Shown here: piece by piece, positions 23,802-31,665 of the stretch | Layout: each line of letters starts with the position of its first letter | Position numbering within the stretch: the stretch's first letter is position 1 | Assembly (NCBI GenBank): GCA_002429615.1 | Contig: DJAN01000096.1 | Location: forward strand, 1-31,964 | Source of the DNA: Lysobacteraceae bacterium UBA6001 | GTDB taxonomy: Bacteria > Pseudomonadota > Gammaproteobacteria > Xanthomonadales > Xanthomonadaceae | Length of the DNA stretch: 31,964 bases | Reading direction: 5' to 3' | Made by a program: the position numbers and the translations under genes | The notes under the pieces: generated by a model | What the model was told of the DNA's origin: nothing | The model's input: the letters and a program-made list of their open reading frames with translations, nothing else | Databases searched by the model: none

Positions 23802-24309
23802 AGTCCACGTCGGTATCCGGCTCCACCGGCCCGCGCGCGACGCGCTCGGCGGCGCTCAGGCGCGATACCTGGTTGCGCAGCTGCGATACCTGCCGGCGCA
23901 GCGCCTCGATCTCCTCGCGCTCGGGCACGTCCAGCCGCCGCAGCGCGCTGTGCAGGCGCTCGTCGAACGCACGCTCGATCCGCGCCCAGCCCATCGCGGC
24001 GTTGTCGCGCGCTTCGTCGACGCGGCTGCGCACTTCCTCGCGGACGTCGTCGACCTGCTCGCCGGCGCGGCGGCGGCCCTCGCGCTCGACCTCCGCGCCT
24101 TCCTGCACCAGGCTGTCGAACACACGGCTGCCTTCGGCCTGCGCGCGCTGCAGCGCGCCCAGCCCCGCCCACCAGATGTTCTGCGCGGACGCGCCGAGTC
24201 GGCGCGACCATTGGCCGGCCTGGGCCTGGAAGCTCTCGCCGCTGTCATCTTCGGCGCTGGCGCCGCCGCGGTGGCGGTTGCGATGCCCGTTCGGTTGTGC
24301 GCTGGCCAT
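23800..24309 (-). CDS. Phasin family (polyhydroxyalkanoate granule-associated) protein
   Basis: The 169-residue protein has the phasin-type core AQNIWWAGLGALQRAQAEGS followed by RVFDSLVQEGAEVEREGR, an amphipathic helix that binds the surface of polyhydroxyalkanoate granules. A charged middle helix follows, and the C-terminus (REEIEALRRQVSQLRNQVSR) is a short heptad coiled coil, likely for oligomerisation. No signal peptide; cytoplasmic. The ATG at 24309 has GGAG 7 nt upstream; the longer open frame reads back through the upstream gene in another frame. It lies 80 bp behind the PHA-system gene, probably in one transcript. No PHA synthase is in the window. Confidence 0.85.
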   Translation of the reverse strand: MASAQPNGHRNRHRGGASAEDDSGESFQAQAGQWSRRLGASAQNIWWAGLGALQRAQAEGSRVFDSLVQEGAEVEREGRRRAGEQVDDVREEVRSRVDEARDNAAMGWARIERAFDERLHSALRRLDVPEREEIEALRRQVSQLRNQVSRLSAAERVARGPVEPDTDVD

Positions 24310-24389
24310 GATCGACTCCCATGCGGCGACGGATGCGCTCAGCCTAGCGGCGGCACTGCATCGGCCGGGTGAAGCCGGGGCGTCGAGGC

Positions 24390-24665
24390 TTAACCGAGCT
24401 TGTCGGTGAGCACGCGCTTGATCTCGCCCTCGACCATGCCCTTCATCGCCGACAGCAGGAAACCCAGCGAGGCGGTGACCCGCACCGCGCCGGGCAGCAG
24501 CTGGATCGCGCCGTCCACGCCGCTGCCGTTGAACTGCAGAGTGTCGCCCTGCCACTGCGAGCGCAGGCCGAAGCGGTCGGACAGCTTGGCCGCCGCCTCC
24601 TCGATCGCGACGCGCGCCTGCTCGGGGGTCTTGCCATGTTCATGGCGGATATCGATCTGGGACAT
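24390..24665 (-). CDS. Polyhydroxyalkanoic acid system family protein
   Basis: The 91-residue protein matches the small PHA-system family (TIGR02610-type). It begins MSQIDIRHEHGKTPEQARVA, continues LSDRFGLRSQWQGDTLQFNG, and ends GFLLSAMKGMVEGEIKRVLT with DKLG. The family accompanies phasins; its biochemical role is not established. It is full length and has no membrane segment. It is first in a two-gene minus-strand operon with the phasin and divergent from the FHA gene. A possible promoter (TTGGAG-17 bp-CACAAT) lies upstream. Confidence 0.85.
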   Translation of the reverse strand: MSQIDIRHEHGKTPEQARVAIEEAAAKLSDRFGLRSQWQGDTLQFNGSGVDGAIQLLPGAVRVTASLGFLLSAMKGMVEGEIKRVLTDKLG

Positions 24666-24696
24666 GGCCGGCTCCGGCGCAACGGGAAAGGCGCGC

Positions 24697-24725
24697 ATTG
24701 TGGCGGGGCGGCCGCCGTACTCCAA
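24697..24725 (-). promoter_or_regulatory. Possible promoter for the PHA-granule gene pair
   Basis: On the minus strand TTGGAG (24725-24720), a 17-bp spacer, and CACAAT (24702-24697) precede the PHA-system gene. Four of six -10 bases and three of six -35 bases match the sigma-70 consensus, so support is moderate. Confidence 0.35.
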
Positions 24726-24770
24726 GTTCCGGCTATCTGCGGCCGGGGGCAACCTGCTAGGCTGCGCCGC

Positions 24771-25583
24771 GTGCGCGAACTGCAAGTCCACTTCACCCAC
24801 CGGCAACAGCCGGACCATCCGCTCAAGCCCGGCGTCCACCGGATCGTACGTCATGCCTCCGGCAACGTGCGCCTGGTCGAGGACACCCAGGGCGCCTTGC
24901 TGCTGGCGCAGTTCTGCCTGGACCGTCGCGGCCTGTGGCTGCAGGTGGCCAACGGGGTGCGCGGCATCCACGTGAACGGTCGGCCGGTGCGGCGCATGGC
25001 GCTGCTGCGGGCCGGCGACGCGGTCTATGCCGATGGCGTGGAGATGGTGCTGCGCGCCGGCCTGGCGCCGCAGACGCGTATCCCCGCCGCGCCGCCCGCC
25101 GAGGGCGTGGCCGGCGATGCGCAGATGCTGCTGCGCGGCGTGGGCGGACGCCACCACGGCCGCAGTTTCACGCTGGAGCAGGCGCGACTGGTGGGCAGCG
25201 AAGCCGGCGCCGACATCCTCATCGACGATGCCGCCTTCGCGCCGCGCCATGCACGGCTGGAGCCGCACGACGGCCGCGTGCTGCTGCGCGACCTCGGCTC
25301 GCACGAAGGCAGCGTGGTCAACGGCATCGCGGTACGCGACTGCTGGCTGCAGCCCGGTGACCAGGTGGTGTTCGATGCCCAGCACCGCTTCGTGCTGGAA
25401 GTGCCGGTGCAGCCGGCGCTGCTGGACAGCGAGCCGACGCCGGCACCAGCCGATCCGCGCCGGCCTGCCGCGCATCCCGATGCGCCGCCGCGTGCGCGGG
25501 TCAGCCGCTGGCCTTGGCTGCTGCTCAGCGCGGTGCTGCTGGCCGCGGCGCTGAGCGCGCTGCTGTGGTTCGGCGCGCGCTGA
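24771..25583 (+). CDS. FHA domain membrane protein
   Basis: The 270-residue protein has two FHA-like regions and a C-terminal membrane helix ([20 protein letters not shown]). The first region (about 20-98) is degenerate but ends with GIHVNGRPVRRMALLRAGDA, the usual end of an FHA or YscD-type fold. The second (about 120-207) is clearer: ARLVGSEAGADILIDDAAFA, then PRHARL, LRDLGSHEGSVVNG and LQPGDQVVF. FHA domains read phosphothreonine. Here the usual GR and SRRHA signature appear as GS and PRHA, so binding may be altered. A GTG start at 24771 is chosen as the first start that gives the conserved beginning VRELQVHF; no good ribosome-binding site is seen. The 3' end overlaps msrQ by 59 bp. Confidence 0.75.
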   Translation: MRELQVHFTHRQQPDHPLKPGVHRIVRHASGNVRLVEDTQGALLLAQFCLDRRGLWLQVANGVRGIHVNGRPVRRMALLRAGDAVYADGVEMVLRAGLAPQTRIPAAPPAEGVAGDAQMLLRGVGGRHHGRSFTLEQARLVGSEAGADILIDDAAFAPRHARLEPHDGRVLLRDLGSHEGSVVNGIAVRDCWLQPGDQVVFDAQHRFVLEVPVQPALLDSEPTPAPADPRRPAAHPDAPPRARVSRWPWLLLSAVLLAAALSALLWFGAR

Positions 25584-26223
25584 TCGCTTTCCACGCGCGC
25601 CAGCCCAGCAGTACCGCGAGGATCGCCGCGTAGGTCGCCGGTTCGCGGATGTCGGACTTCACCAGCCACCAGAAGTGCAGCACCGCCAGCACGCCGATCG
25701 CGTAGATCAGCTTGTGCAGGTGGCCCCAGTTGCGCTTGAGCCGGCGAATCCAGCCCTGGGTCGAGGTGATCGCCAGCGGCACCAGCAGCAGCCAGGCGAG
25801 GAAGCCGACGGTGATGTACGGGCGTTTGGCGATCTCCTCGAAGATCTGCGTCCAGTAGCCGCGCAGGTCCAGCGCCAGGTAGGTGCCCAGGTGCACCGTG
25901 GCGTAGAAGAACGCGTACAGCCCGAGCATGCGCCGGAAGCGGATCAGCACCGCCTGTCCGGTGAGCTGGCGCAGCGGGGTGATGGCCAGGGTCACCATCA
26001 GCAGCCGCAACGCCCATAAGCCGGTGCGATGTTCGATCTCGGCCACCGGGTCGGCACCGAGTGCGTCGCTGCCGGTCTGCCACACCTGCCAGAACTGCCA
26101 GGCCAGCAGCGCCAGTGGCGCCAGCGCGGCGAGGTGCACCAGCGTCTTGGCGAGGATGATTCCGGGGCTGGCGCGGCGGACGGGGGCGGGACGTCGCGGC
26201 GTGGGCGCCGCGCTCAGAACCAT
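25525..26223 (-). CDS. msrQ: Heme-binding membrane subunit MsrQ
   Basis: The 232-residue inner-membrane protein passes electrons from the respiratory chain to MsrP. About six membrane helices are visible ([104 protein letters not shown]). Heme-ligand histidines occur in [10 protein letters not shown] and [10 protein letters not shown], and the Arg-rich [10 protein letters not shown] and [15 protein letters not shown] loops are typical of the family. The ATG at 26223 overlaps the msrP stop codon (AAATGGTTCTGA), so the pair is coupled. The C-terminal basic tail extends 59 bp into the convergent FHA gene. Confidence 0.92.
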   Translation of the reverse strand: MVLSAAPTPRRPAPVRRASPGIILAKTLVHLAALAPLALLAWQFWQVWQTGSDALGADPVAEIEHRTGLWALRLLMVTLAITPLRQLTGQAVLIRFRRMLGLYAFFYATVHLGTYLALDLRGYWTQIFEEIAKRPYITVGFLAWLLLVPLAITSTQGWIRRLKRNWGHLHKLIYAIGVLAVLHFWWLVKSDIREPATYAAILAVLLGWRAWKAISARRTTAARSAPRPAAPR

Positions 26224-27182
26224 TTCTTCAGGTCCATGCCGGTGTACAGCGAGGCGACCTGCGCGCCGTAGCCGTTGAAGGGCAGGGTGGGGATGCGCTC
26301 GGCGAACAGCTTGCTCGCGGTGCCGGCGATGCGACGCTCGGTCTTCTGGCTCCAGCGCGGGTGGTCCACCGCCGGATTGACGTTGGAGAAGAATCCGTAC
26401 TCGCTCGGCTGCAGTTCGTGCCAGGCGGTCTCGGGCATGCGTTCGACGAAGCGGATTTCCACGATCGACTTGATGCTCTTGAAGCCGTACTTCCACGGCA
26501 CCACCAGGCGCAGCGGGGCGCCGTTCTGCTGCGGCAGCGGCTTGCCGTACAGGCCGGTGGCGAGGAAGGCCAGCGGATGCATGGCCTCGTCGATGCGCAG
26601 GCCTTCCTTGTAGGGCCACTCGATCGAACGGTAGGCGATGCCCGGCATCTGCTGCGGATCGGCCAGCGTGGTGAAGGCGACGTACTTCGCCTTGGCGGTC
26701 GGTTCGAAGCGCTTGAGCACGTCGGCCAGCGGCACGCCGGTCCAGGGGATCACCATCGACCAGCCTTCCACGCAGCGCAGCCGGTACACGCGCTCCTCGG
26801 GCGTGAGGCCCTTGAGCAGGGCATCCAGGTCCAGCGTGCCGGGCTTGGCGCATTCGCCGCCCACCTGCACCGACCATGGCCGCGTGCGCAGCGTCTTGGC
26901 CGCGCGCGATGGGTCGGTCTTGCCGGTGCCGAATTCGTAGAAGTTGTTGTAGCTGGTGACGTCTTCGTAGCGGGTCAGCGTCTCGCTGGTGCGGAAGCCC
27001 TGGCGCGCCTGTTCGGGCGTGATCGTGACCTTCGGCGGCGGGGGCGGATCGGCGTCGGCACAGCCCGACAGGCCCAGCGCGGGACCGAGCGCCAGCGCCT
27101 GCAGGATGCGTCGGCGGTCGCGGTAGACCGCCTCGTCGGTGATCTCGCGGGCGGGAATGCGGAGGGCATCGCGTATCGACAT
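26214..27182 (-). CDS. msrP: Periplasmic methionine sulfoxide reductase catalytic subunit MsrP
   Basis: The 322-residue molybdopterin enzyme repairs oxidised methionines in periplasmic proteins, taking electrons from MsrQ. Cys137 in [17 protein letters not shown] is the molybdenum ligand. Other family motifs are [38 protein letters not shown] and [20 protein letters not shown] at the very end. Residues 23-27 (RRRIL) fit a twin-arginine signal, and the signal ends in LSGC (Cys41), a lipobox, unlike the usual soluble MsrP. It starts 168 bp from the divergent serC. The ATG at 27182 gives the usual MsrP N-terminus. Confidence 0.94.
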   Translation of the reverse strand: MSIRDALRIPAREITDEAVYRDRRRILQALALGPALGLSGCADADPPPPPKVTITPEQARQGFRTSETLTRYEDVTSYNNFYEFGTGKTDPSRAAKTLRTRPWSVQVGGECAKPGTLDLDALLKGLTPEERVYRLRCVEGWSMVIPWTGVPLADVLKRFEPTAKAKYVAFTTLADPQQMPGIAYRSIEWPYKEGLRIDEAMHPLAFLATGLYGKPLPQQNGAPLRLVVPWKYGFKSIKSIVEIRFVERMPETAWHELQPSEYGFFSNVNPAVDHPRWSQKTERRIAGTASKLFAERIPTLPFNGYGAQVASLYTGMDLKKWF

Positions 27183-27294
27183 GGGCCGGCCTGCTGGAAA
27201 GGACTCGCCGGGTCAGACTGCACGGAAGGGCGGGAAGTTTCCACCGCAACCGCCGTCGCGGCGGAATCGATGCAAATGCAACTTTTTGCGTGGC

Positions 27295-27323
27295 CTGTCA
27301 ACGCTGGTGCGCTGCGGCATACT
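27295..27323 (+). promoter_or_regulatory. Possible serC promoter
   Basis: CTGTCA (27295-27300), a 17-bp spacer, and CATACT (27318-27323) match the sigma-70 consensus in four of six positions each. Transcription would start near 27330, leaving a ~21-nt leader that contains the AAGGTG ribosome-binding site. Confidence 0.45.
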
Positions 27324-27350
27324 ACGGAACTGTCTAGAACAAGGTGTGAC

Positions 27351-28436
27351 ATGACCCGCGCGTTCAATTTCAGTGCCGGCCCGGCGACCCTGCCCGAGTC
27401 GGTGTTGCGCCAGGCACAGGCGGAGATGTTGGAATGGAACGGCGTGGGTGCTTCGGTGGTGGAGATCAGCCACCGCAGCGCGGACTTCATCGCCCTGGCC
27501 GAGCGCGCCGAGGCCGACCTGCGCCAGCTGCTGGCGATTCCGGACGACTACGCGGTGCTGTTCCTGGCCGGCGGCGCCACCACCCAGCAGGCGCTGCTGC
27601 CGCTGAACTTCGCCGCGCCCGGGCAGACCGTGGACGTGGTGGTCACCGGCCACTGGGGCAAGACCGCGATCAAGCAGGCCAAGCCCTACGTCAACGTGCA
27701 CGTCGCCGCCGACGGCGAGGCCGGTGGTTTCCGCGACATCCCGCCGCGTGCGCAGTGGCAGCTCTCGCCCGATGCGGCCTATGTGCACATCACCGCCAAC
27801 GAGACCATCCACGGCGTTGAGTTCCGCGACACGCCGGACGTCGGCGAGGTGCCGTTGTTCGCCGATTTCAGCTCCAACATCGCCTCCGAGCCGATCGACA
27901 TCTCTCGCTACGGGCTGATCTATGCCGGCGCGCAGAAGAACCTGGGCCCGGTCGGCATCTCGGTGGTGATCGTGCGCCGCGACCTGCTCGCGCGCGCGGG
28001 CCAGCCGCGCGCGGACATCTTCAACTACGCCTCGCACGCCGCGCGCGACTCCATGCTCAACACGCCGCCGACCTGGAACTGGTACCTGCTCGGCCTGACC
28101 GTGAAGTGGATGCTGGAGGAAGGTGGCGTGGCCGAGTTCGCGCGCCGCAATGCCGAGAAGGCACGCCTGGTATATGGCGCCATCGACGGCTCTGGCGGCT
28201 ATTACCGCAATGAGGTCGCCGCGGCGGTGCGTTCGCGGATGAACATCCCGTTCTTCCTGCCGGACGAGCGCCTCGACGCGCAGTTCGTCAGCGAATCCAA
28301 GGCCGCCGGCCTGCTTGCGCTGAAGGGCCACAAGGCTGTCGGCGGCATCCGCGCCTCGCTCTACAACGCCATGCCGGTGGCCGGCGCGCAGGCGCTGGTC
28401 GATTTCATGCACGACTTCCGCCAGCGTCACGGCTGA
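27351..28436 (+). CDS. serC: Phosphoserine aminotransferase
   Basis: The 361-residue PLP enzyme makes phosphoserine from phosphohydroxypyruvate (and acts on the pyridoxine precursor). It begins [20 protein letters not shown]. Other motifs are [50 protein letters not shown], and [12 protein letters not shown] with the PLP-binding Lys196. The C-terminus [17 protein letters not shown] binds the substrate phosphate. The ATG at 27351 has AAGGTG 4 nt upstream. It heads the serC-pheA-aroA cluster, a common arrangement that links serine and aromatic amino acid synthesis; gaps are 33 and 32 bp. Confidence 0.97.
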   Translation: MTRAFNFSAGPATLPESVLRQAQAEMLEWNGVGASVVEISHRSADFIALAERAEADLRQLLAIPDDYAVLFLAGGATTQQALLPLNFAAPGQTVDVVVTGHWGKTAIKQAKPYVNVHVAADGEAGGFRDIPPRAQWQLSPDAAYVHITANETIHGVEFRDTPDVGEVPLFADFSSNIASEPIDISRYGLIYAGAQKNLGPVGISVVIVRRDLLARAGQPRADIFNYASHAARDSMLNTPPTWNWYLLGLTVKWMLEEGGVAEFARRNAEKARLVYGAIDGSGGYYRNEVAAAVRSRMNIPFFLPDERLDAQFVSESKAAGLLALKGHKAVGGIRASLYNAMPVAGAQALVDFMHDFRQRHG

Positions 28437-28469
28437 GTCTCCCTGCACCGCAACAGGAACCAAGATCCC

Positions 28470-29624
28470 ATGGCCGCAAAGCCGAAGAAGCCCGCCAAGC
28501 CGGCGGCACGCAAATCCCCCGCCGTCCCGGCGGTCGCCGCCCCGCCGCCGGCGCTGGCCGACGTGCGCGCGAAGATCGACGAGATCGACCGCAGCATCCA
28601 GGCGCTGATCGCCGAGCGCGCGCATTTCGCCCACCAGGTCGGCAAGGCCAAGGGCAAGCTTGCCGCCGCCGTGGACTACTACCGTCCCGAGCGCGAGGCG
28701 CAGGTGCTGCGCATGGTGGTGGACCGCAACGAAGGGCCGCTCAGCGACGAAGTGCTGGTGCATGTGTTCCGCGAGGTGATGTCGGCCTGCCTGGCGCAGC
28801 AGGAGCCGCTGAAGATCGGCTACCTCGGCCCGGAAGGCACCTTCAGCCAGCAGGCCGTGCTCAAGCATTTCGGCCGCTCGGCGGTGGGCCAGCCGATGGC
28901 CAGCATCGAGGAAGTGTTCCAGGAAGTGGAAGCCGGCAATGCCGATTTCGGCGTGGTGCCGGTGGAGAACTCGGGGCAGGGCACCATCCAGGTCACGCTG
29001 GACATGTTCCTCACTTCCAACCTGAAGATCTGCGGTGAAGTCGAGCTGCGCGTGCACCAGTACCTGCTCTCGCGCAGCGGGCGGCTGGATGACATCGAGC
29101 GCATCTACGCCCATCCGCAGTCGTTCGCCCAGACCGCCGGCTGGCTGCGTTCCAACCTGCCCAAGGCCGAGAAGATTCCGGTGTCCTCGAACGCGGAGGG
29201 CGCGCGTCGCGCGCGCAACGCCGACGACGCCGCCGCCATCGGCAGCGAGAGCGCCGCGCACGTGTATGGCCTGAAGAAGGTCATCATGAAGTCGATCGAG
29301 GACGACGACGACAACACCACCCGCTTCCTGGTGATCGGCCGCAAGATCTTCCCGCCGTCCGGCCACGACCGCACTTCGATCCTGGTGTTCATCCATGACA
29401 AGCCCGGCGCGCTGTTCGACGTGCTCAGCCCGTTCGCGCGGCACGGCATCAGCATGAACCGCATCGAGTCGCGGCCTTCGCACCAGGCCAAGTGGGAGTA
29501 CGGCTTCTTCATCGACCTGGCCGGCCACGTCGAGGACGAGGCGATGAAGCAGGCGCTGGCCGAGCTGGCCGCGCATTCGGCGCAGGTGAAGGTGCTGGGT
29601 TCCTACCCGGTTGCCATTCCCTGA
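28470..29624 (+). CDS. pheA: Bifunctional chorismate mutase / prephenate dehydratase (P-protein)
   Basis: The 384-residue protein converts chorismate to prephenate and then phenylpyruvate. The order is a basic Pro/Ala/Lys-rich N-terminal extension (1-28), an AroQ-type chorismate mutase (about 29-110: VRAKIDEIDRSIQALIAERA), prephenate dehydratase (about 114-290: IGYLGPEGTFSQQAVLKHFG, VPVENSGQGT, and DNTTRFLVIG with the catalytic Thr), and an ACT domain for phenylalanine feedback (about 300-380: HDKPGALFDVLSPFARHGIS, then MNRIESRP). The GALF and ESRP motifs that bind Phe are intact, so feedback control is likely. The ATG at 28470 has AGGAA 10 nt upstream. Confidence 0.97.
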   Translation: MAAKPKKPAKPAARKSPAVPAVAAPPPALADVRAKIDEIDRSIQALIAERAHFAHQVGKAKGKLAAAVDYYRPEREAQVLRMVVDRNEGPLSDEVLVHVFREVMSACLAQQEPLKIGYLGPEGTFSQQAVLKHFGRSAVGQPMASIEEVFQEVEAGNADFGVVPVENSGQGTIQVTLDMFLTSNLKICGEVELRVHQYLLSRSGRLDDIERIYAHPQSFAQTAGWLRSNLPKAEKIPVSSNAEGARRARNADDAAAIGSESAAHVYGLKKVIMKSIEDDDDNTTRFLVIGRKIFPPSGHDRTSILVFIHDKPGALFDVLSPFARHGISMNRIESRPSHQAKWEYGFFIDLAGHVEDEAMKQALAELAAHSAQVKVLGSYPVAIP

Positions 29625-29656
29625 TCGCCCCCCACGAATCACGCAACAGGAAAGAC

Positions 29657-30967
29657 ATGAGCGCAAAGCAGAGCTGGATCGCCAGCCAGGGCACGGCGTT
29701 GCACGGCACGCTGGCCATCCCGGGGGACAAGTCGGTCTCGCATCGTGCGGTGATGTTTGCCGCGCTCGCCGATGGTGTCTCGCGCATCGACGGCTTCCTC
29801 GAAGGCGAGGACACCCGCTCGACCGCGGCGATCTTCTCCCGCCTTGGCGTGCGTATCGACACGCCCTCCGCCTCGCAGCGCATCGTCCACGGCGTCGGCG
29901 TCGATGGCCTGCGCGCGCCGCAGGGCGAACTGGACTGCGGCAATGCCGGCACCGGCATGCGCCTGCTCGCCGGCCTGCTGGCCGCGCAGCCGTTCGACAG
30001 CGTGCTGGTGGGCGATGAATCGCTCTCGCGCCGGCCGATGCGCCGCGTCACCGGGCCGCTGGCGCAGATGGGCGCGCGCATCGACACCGAGGACGACGGC
30101 ACGCCGCCGCTGCGCATCCATGGCGGACAGCCGCTGCGCGGCATCGACTTCGTCTCGCCGGTCGCCAGCGCGCAGGTGAAATCTGCGGTGCTGCTGGCCG
30201 GCCTGTATGCCGATGGCGACACCGCGGTCACCGAGCCGCACCCGACCCGCGACTACACCGAGCGCATGCTCTCGGCGTTCGGCGTGGAGATCGAGTTCTC
30301 CCCGGGCAAGGCGCGCCTGCGTGGCGGCCAGCGCCTGCGGGCGACCGATATCGCGGTGCCGGCGGATTTTTCCTCGGCCGCGTTCTACATCGTGGCCGCG
30401 AGCATCATTCCGGGCTCGGAAGTGGTGCTGCGCGCGGTGGGCTTGAATCCGCGTCGCACCGGCCTGCTCGCCGCACTGCGGCTGATGGGGGCGAACATCC
30501 AGGAAGAAAATCCGGGCGAGCACGGCGGCGAGCCGGTCGCCGACCTGCGCGTGCGCTACGCGCCGCTGCATGGCGCGGTGATTCCGGAAGACGTGGTGCC
30601 GGACATGATCGACGAATTCCCGGCGCTGTTCGTCGCCGCGGCCGCGGCGCAGGGCCAGACCGTGGTGAGCGGTGCGGCGGAACTGCGGGTGAAGGAATCC
30701 GACCGCCTCGGCGCGATGGCGCACGGCTTGCGCACGCTGGGGGTGCAGGTGGACGAAACGCCCGACGGCGCCACGATCCATGGTGGCCCGATCGGCGGTG
30801 GCCGCATCGACAGTCATGGTGACCATCGCATCGCGATGGCATTCGCGATCGCCGGCCAGCTGGCCAGCGGTGAAGTGGAGATCGACGATATCGCCAATGT
30901 CGCCACCTCGTTCCCCGGCTTCGACACGCTGGCGCGTTCGGCCGGTTTCGCCCTGCGCGCCGCCTGA
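29657..30967 (+). CDS. aroA: 3-phosphoshikimate 1-carboxyvinyltransferase (EPSP synthase)
   Basis: The 436-residue cytoplasmic enzyme joins phosphoenolpyruvate and shikimate-3-phosphate in the shikimate pathway. Motifs: IPGDKSVSHRAVMFAALADG (Lys25), DCGNAGTGMRLLAGLLA (Gly98), SRRPMRRVTGPL, SPVASAQVKSAVLLAG, PHPTRDYTERML, PDMIDEFPALFVAAA and ELRVKESDRLGAMAHGLR. GDKS-x-SHR and SAQVK are class II (glyphosate-tolerant type) marks, but Gly98 is the residue of the sensitive class. The ATG at 29657 has AGGAAAG just upstream; the longer open frame overlaps pheA and is not used. It is the last gene of the cluster and ends 24 bp from the convergent TonB-domain gene. Confidence 0.97.
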   Translation: MSAKQSWIASQGTALHGTLAIPGDKSVSHRAVMFAALADGVSRIDGFLEGEDTRSTAAIFSRLGVRIDTPSASQRIVHGVGVDGLRAPQGELDCGNAGTGMRLLAGLLAAQPFDSVLVGDESLSRRPMRRVTGPLAQMGARIDTEDDGTPPLRIHGGQPLRGIDFVSPVASAQVKSAVLLAGLYADGDTAVTEPHPTRDYTERMLSAFGVEIEFSPGKARLRGGQRLRATDIAVPADFSSAAFYIVAASIIPGSEVVLRAVGLNPRRTGLLAALRLMGANIQEENPGEHGGEPVADLRVRYAPLHGAVIPEDVVPDMIDEFPALFVAAAAAQGQTVVSGAAELRVKESDRLGAMAHGLRTLGVQVDETPDGATIHGGPIGGGRIDSHGDHRIAMAFAIAGQLASGEVEIDDIANVATSFPGFDTLARSAGFALRAA

Positions 30968-30970
30968 GCG

Positions 30971-30992
30971 ACGCGCAGGGCAGGCCCCGCGT
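30971..30992. terminator. Shared hairpin between aroA and the TonB-domain gene
   Basis: ACGCG (30971-30975) pairs with CGCGT (30988-30992) and GGGC (30978-30981) pairs with GCCC (30984-30987), with a CA bulge and AG loop. It fills the 24-bp gap between convergent genes and takes in the last base of the minus-strand stop codon. No T-tract is present. Confidence 0.5.
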
Positions 30993-31558
30993 TACTGCTG
31001 GGCGGTATGGAAGTCGACCGGCAGCTGCACGGTGGTCGCCACGGCGCGGCCATTGCGCATGGCCGGCTCGAAGCGCCAATCGCGCACGGTGGTCAGCACC
31101 GCGCGATCCAGGTCGCGATCACGCGCGCCGGTGCGGTTGACGATCTCCGCATCACTGACGCGGCCATTGGCATCCACCTGCAGGCGGGCCGTCACGCTGC
31201 CTTCCACGCCCGAGCGCAGCGCGCGGGCCGGGTAGGCCGGCACCGGGTTGGACGCCAGCGGACGCGCATCGCGGTTGCGTACCACCGCCGTCTTGGTCGC
31301 CGCCTCATGGCGCACCATGGTGGCCGGACGCTGGTTGGCCGCTTCCGGCAGCGGCTGCGCGGCATCGGCGGTGTCGCTGGTGGTGACCGGCGTGGTGATG
31401 GTCTGCTGGCTGTTGTTGATCCACCACCAGGCCGGCAACGCGACCAGCGCGAGGATCAGCAGCGCCCACAGCCACGGCGAAGCGCCGCGCTCGGTCGGTT
31501 CGGCACCGACGGCCGGCTGCTCGCGGAAATCCTGGGTATGCGTCGACGTCGTGGACAT
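30992..31558 (-). CDS. TonB family (energy transducer C-terminal domain) protein, copy 1
   Basis: The 188-residue protein has a cytoplasmic N-terminus of about 28 residues, one membrane helix (WLWALLILALVALPAWWW), a periplasmic linker, and a TonB C-terminal domain (about 100-185: NPVPAYPARALRSGVEGSVT, then LQVDANGRVSDAEIVNRTG and AVLTTVRDWRFEPA). TonB proteins carry proton-motive energy to outer-membrane receptors. The linker here is short and lacks the long Pro-Lys/Pro-Glu region of E. coli TonB, so it may not span the periplasm. No ExbB or ExbD gene is in the window. The ATG at 31558 has AAGGAG 8 nt upstream. A second TonB-domain gene lies 107 bp upstream on the same strand. Confidence 0.85.
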   Translation of the reverse strand: MSTTSTHTQDFREQPAVGAEPTERGASPWLWALLILALVALPAWWWINNSQQTITTPVTTSDTADAAQPLPEAANQRPATMVRHEAATKTAVVRNRDARPLASNPVPAYPARALRSGVEGSVTARLQVDANGRVSDAEIVNRTGARDRDLDRAVLTTVRDWRFEPAMRNGRAVATTVQLPVDFHTAQQ

Positions 31559-31638
31559 GATCTGGCTCCTTCGTCTGTTGGGACGCAGGCAGTCTTGGCC
31601 GAAAACGACGGCAGGGGTGTCAGCCCCAGGTGAACGCG

Positions 31639-31657
31639 CCGGCCGCGGGGCGGCCGG
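31639..31657 (-). terminator. GC-rich hairpin after TonB-domain copy 2
   Basis: CCGGCCG (31639-31645) and CGGCCGG (31651-31657) form a 7-bp stem with a 5-nt loop, 8 bp behind the stop codon of the upstream minus-strand gene. No T-tract beyond a short GTTC. Confidence 0.45.
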
Positions 31658-31665
31658 GGTTCAGC

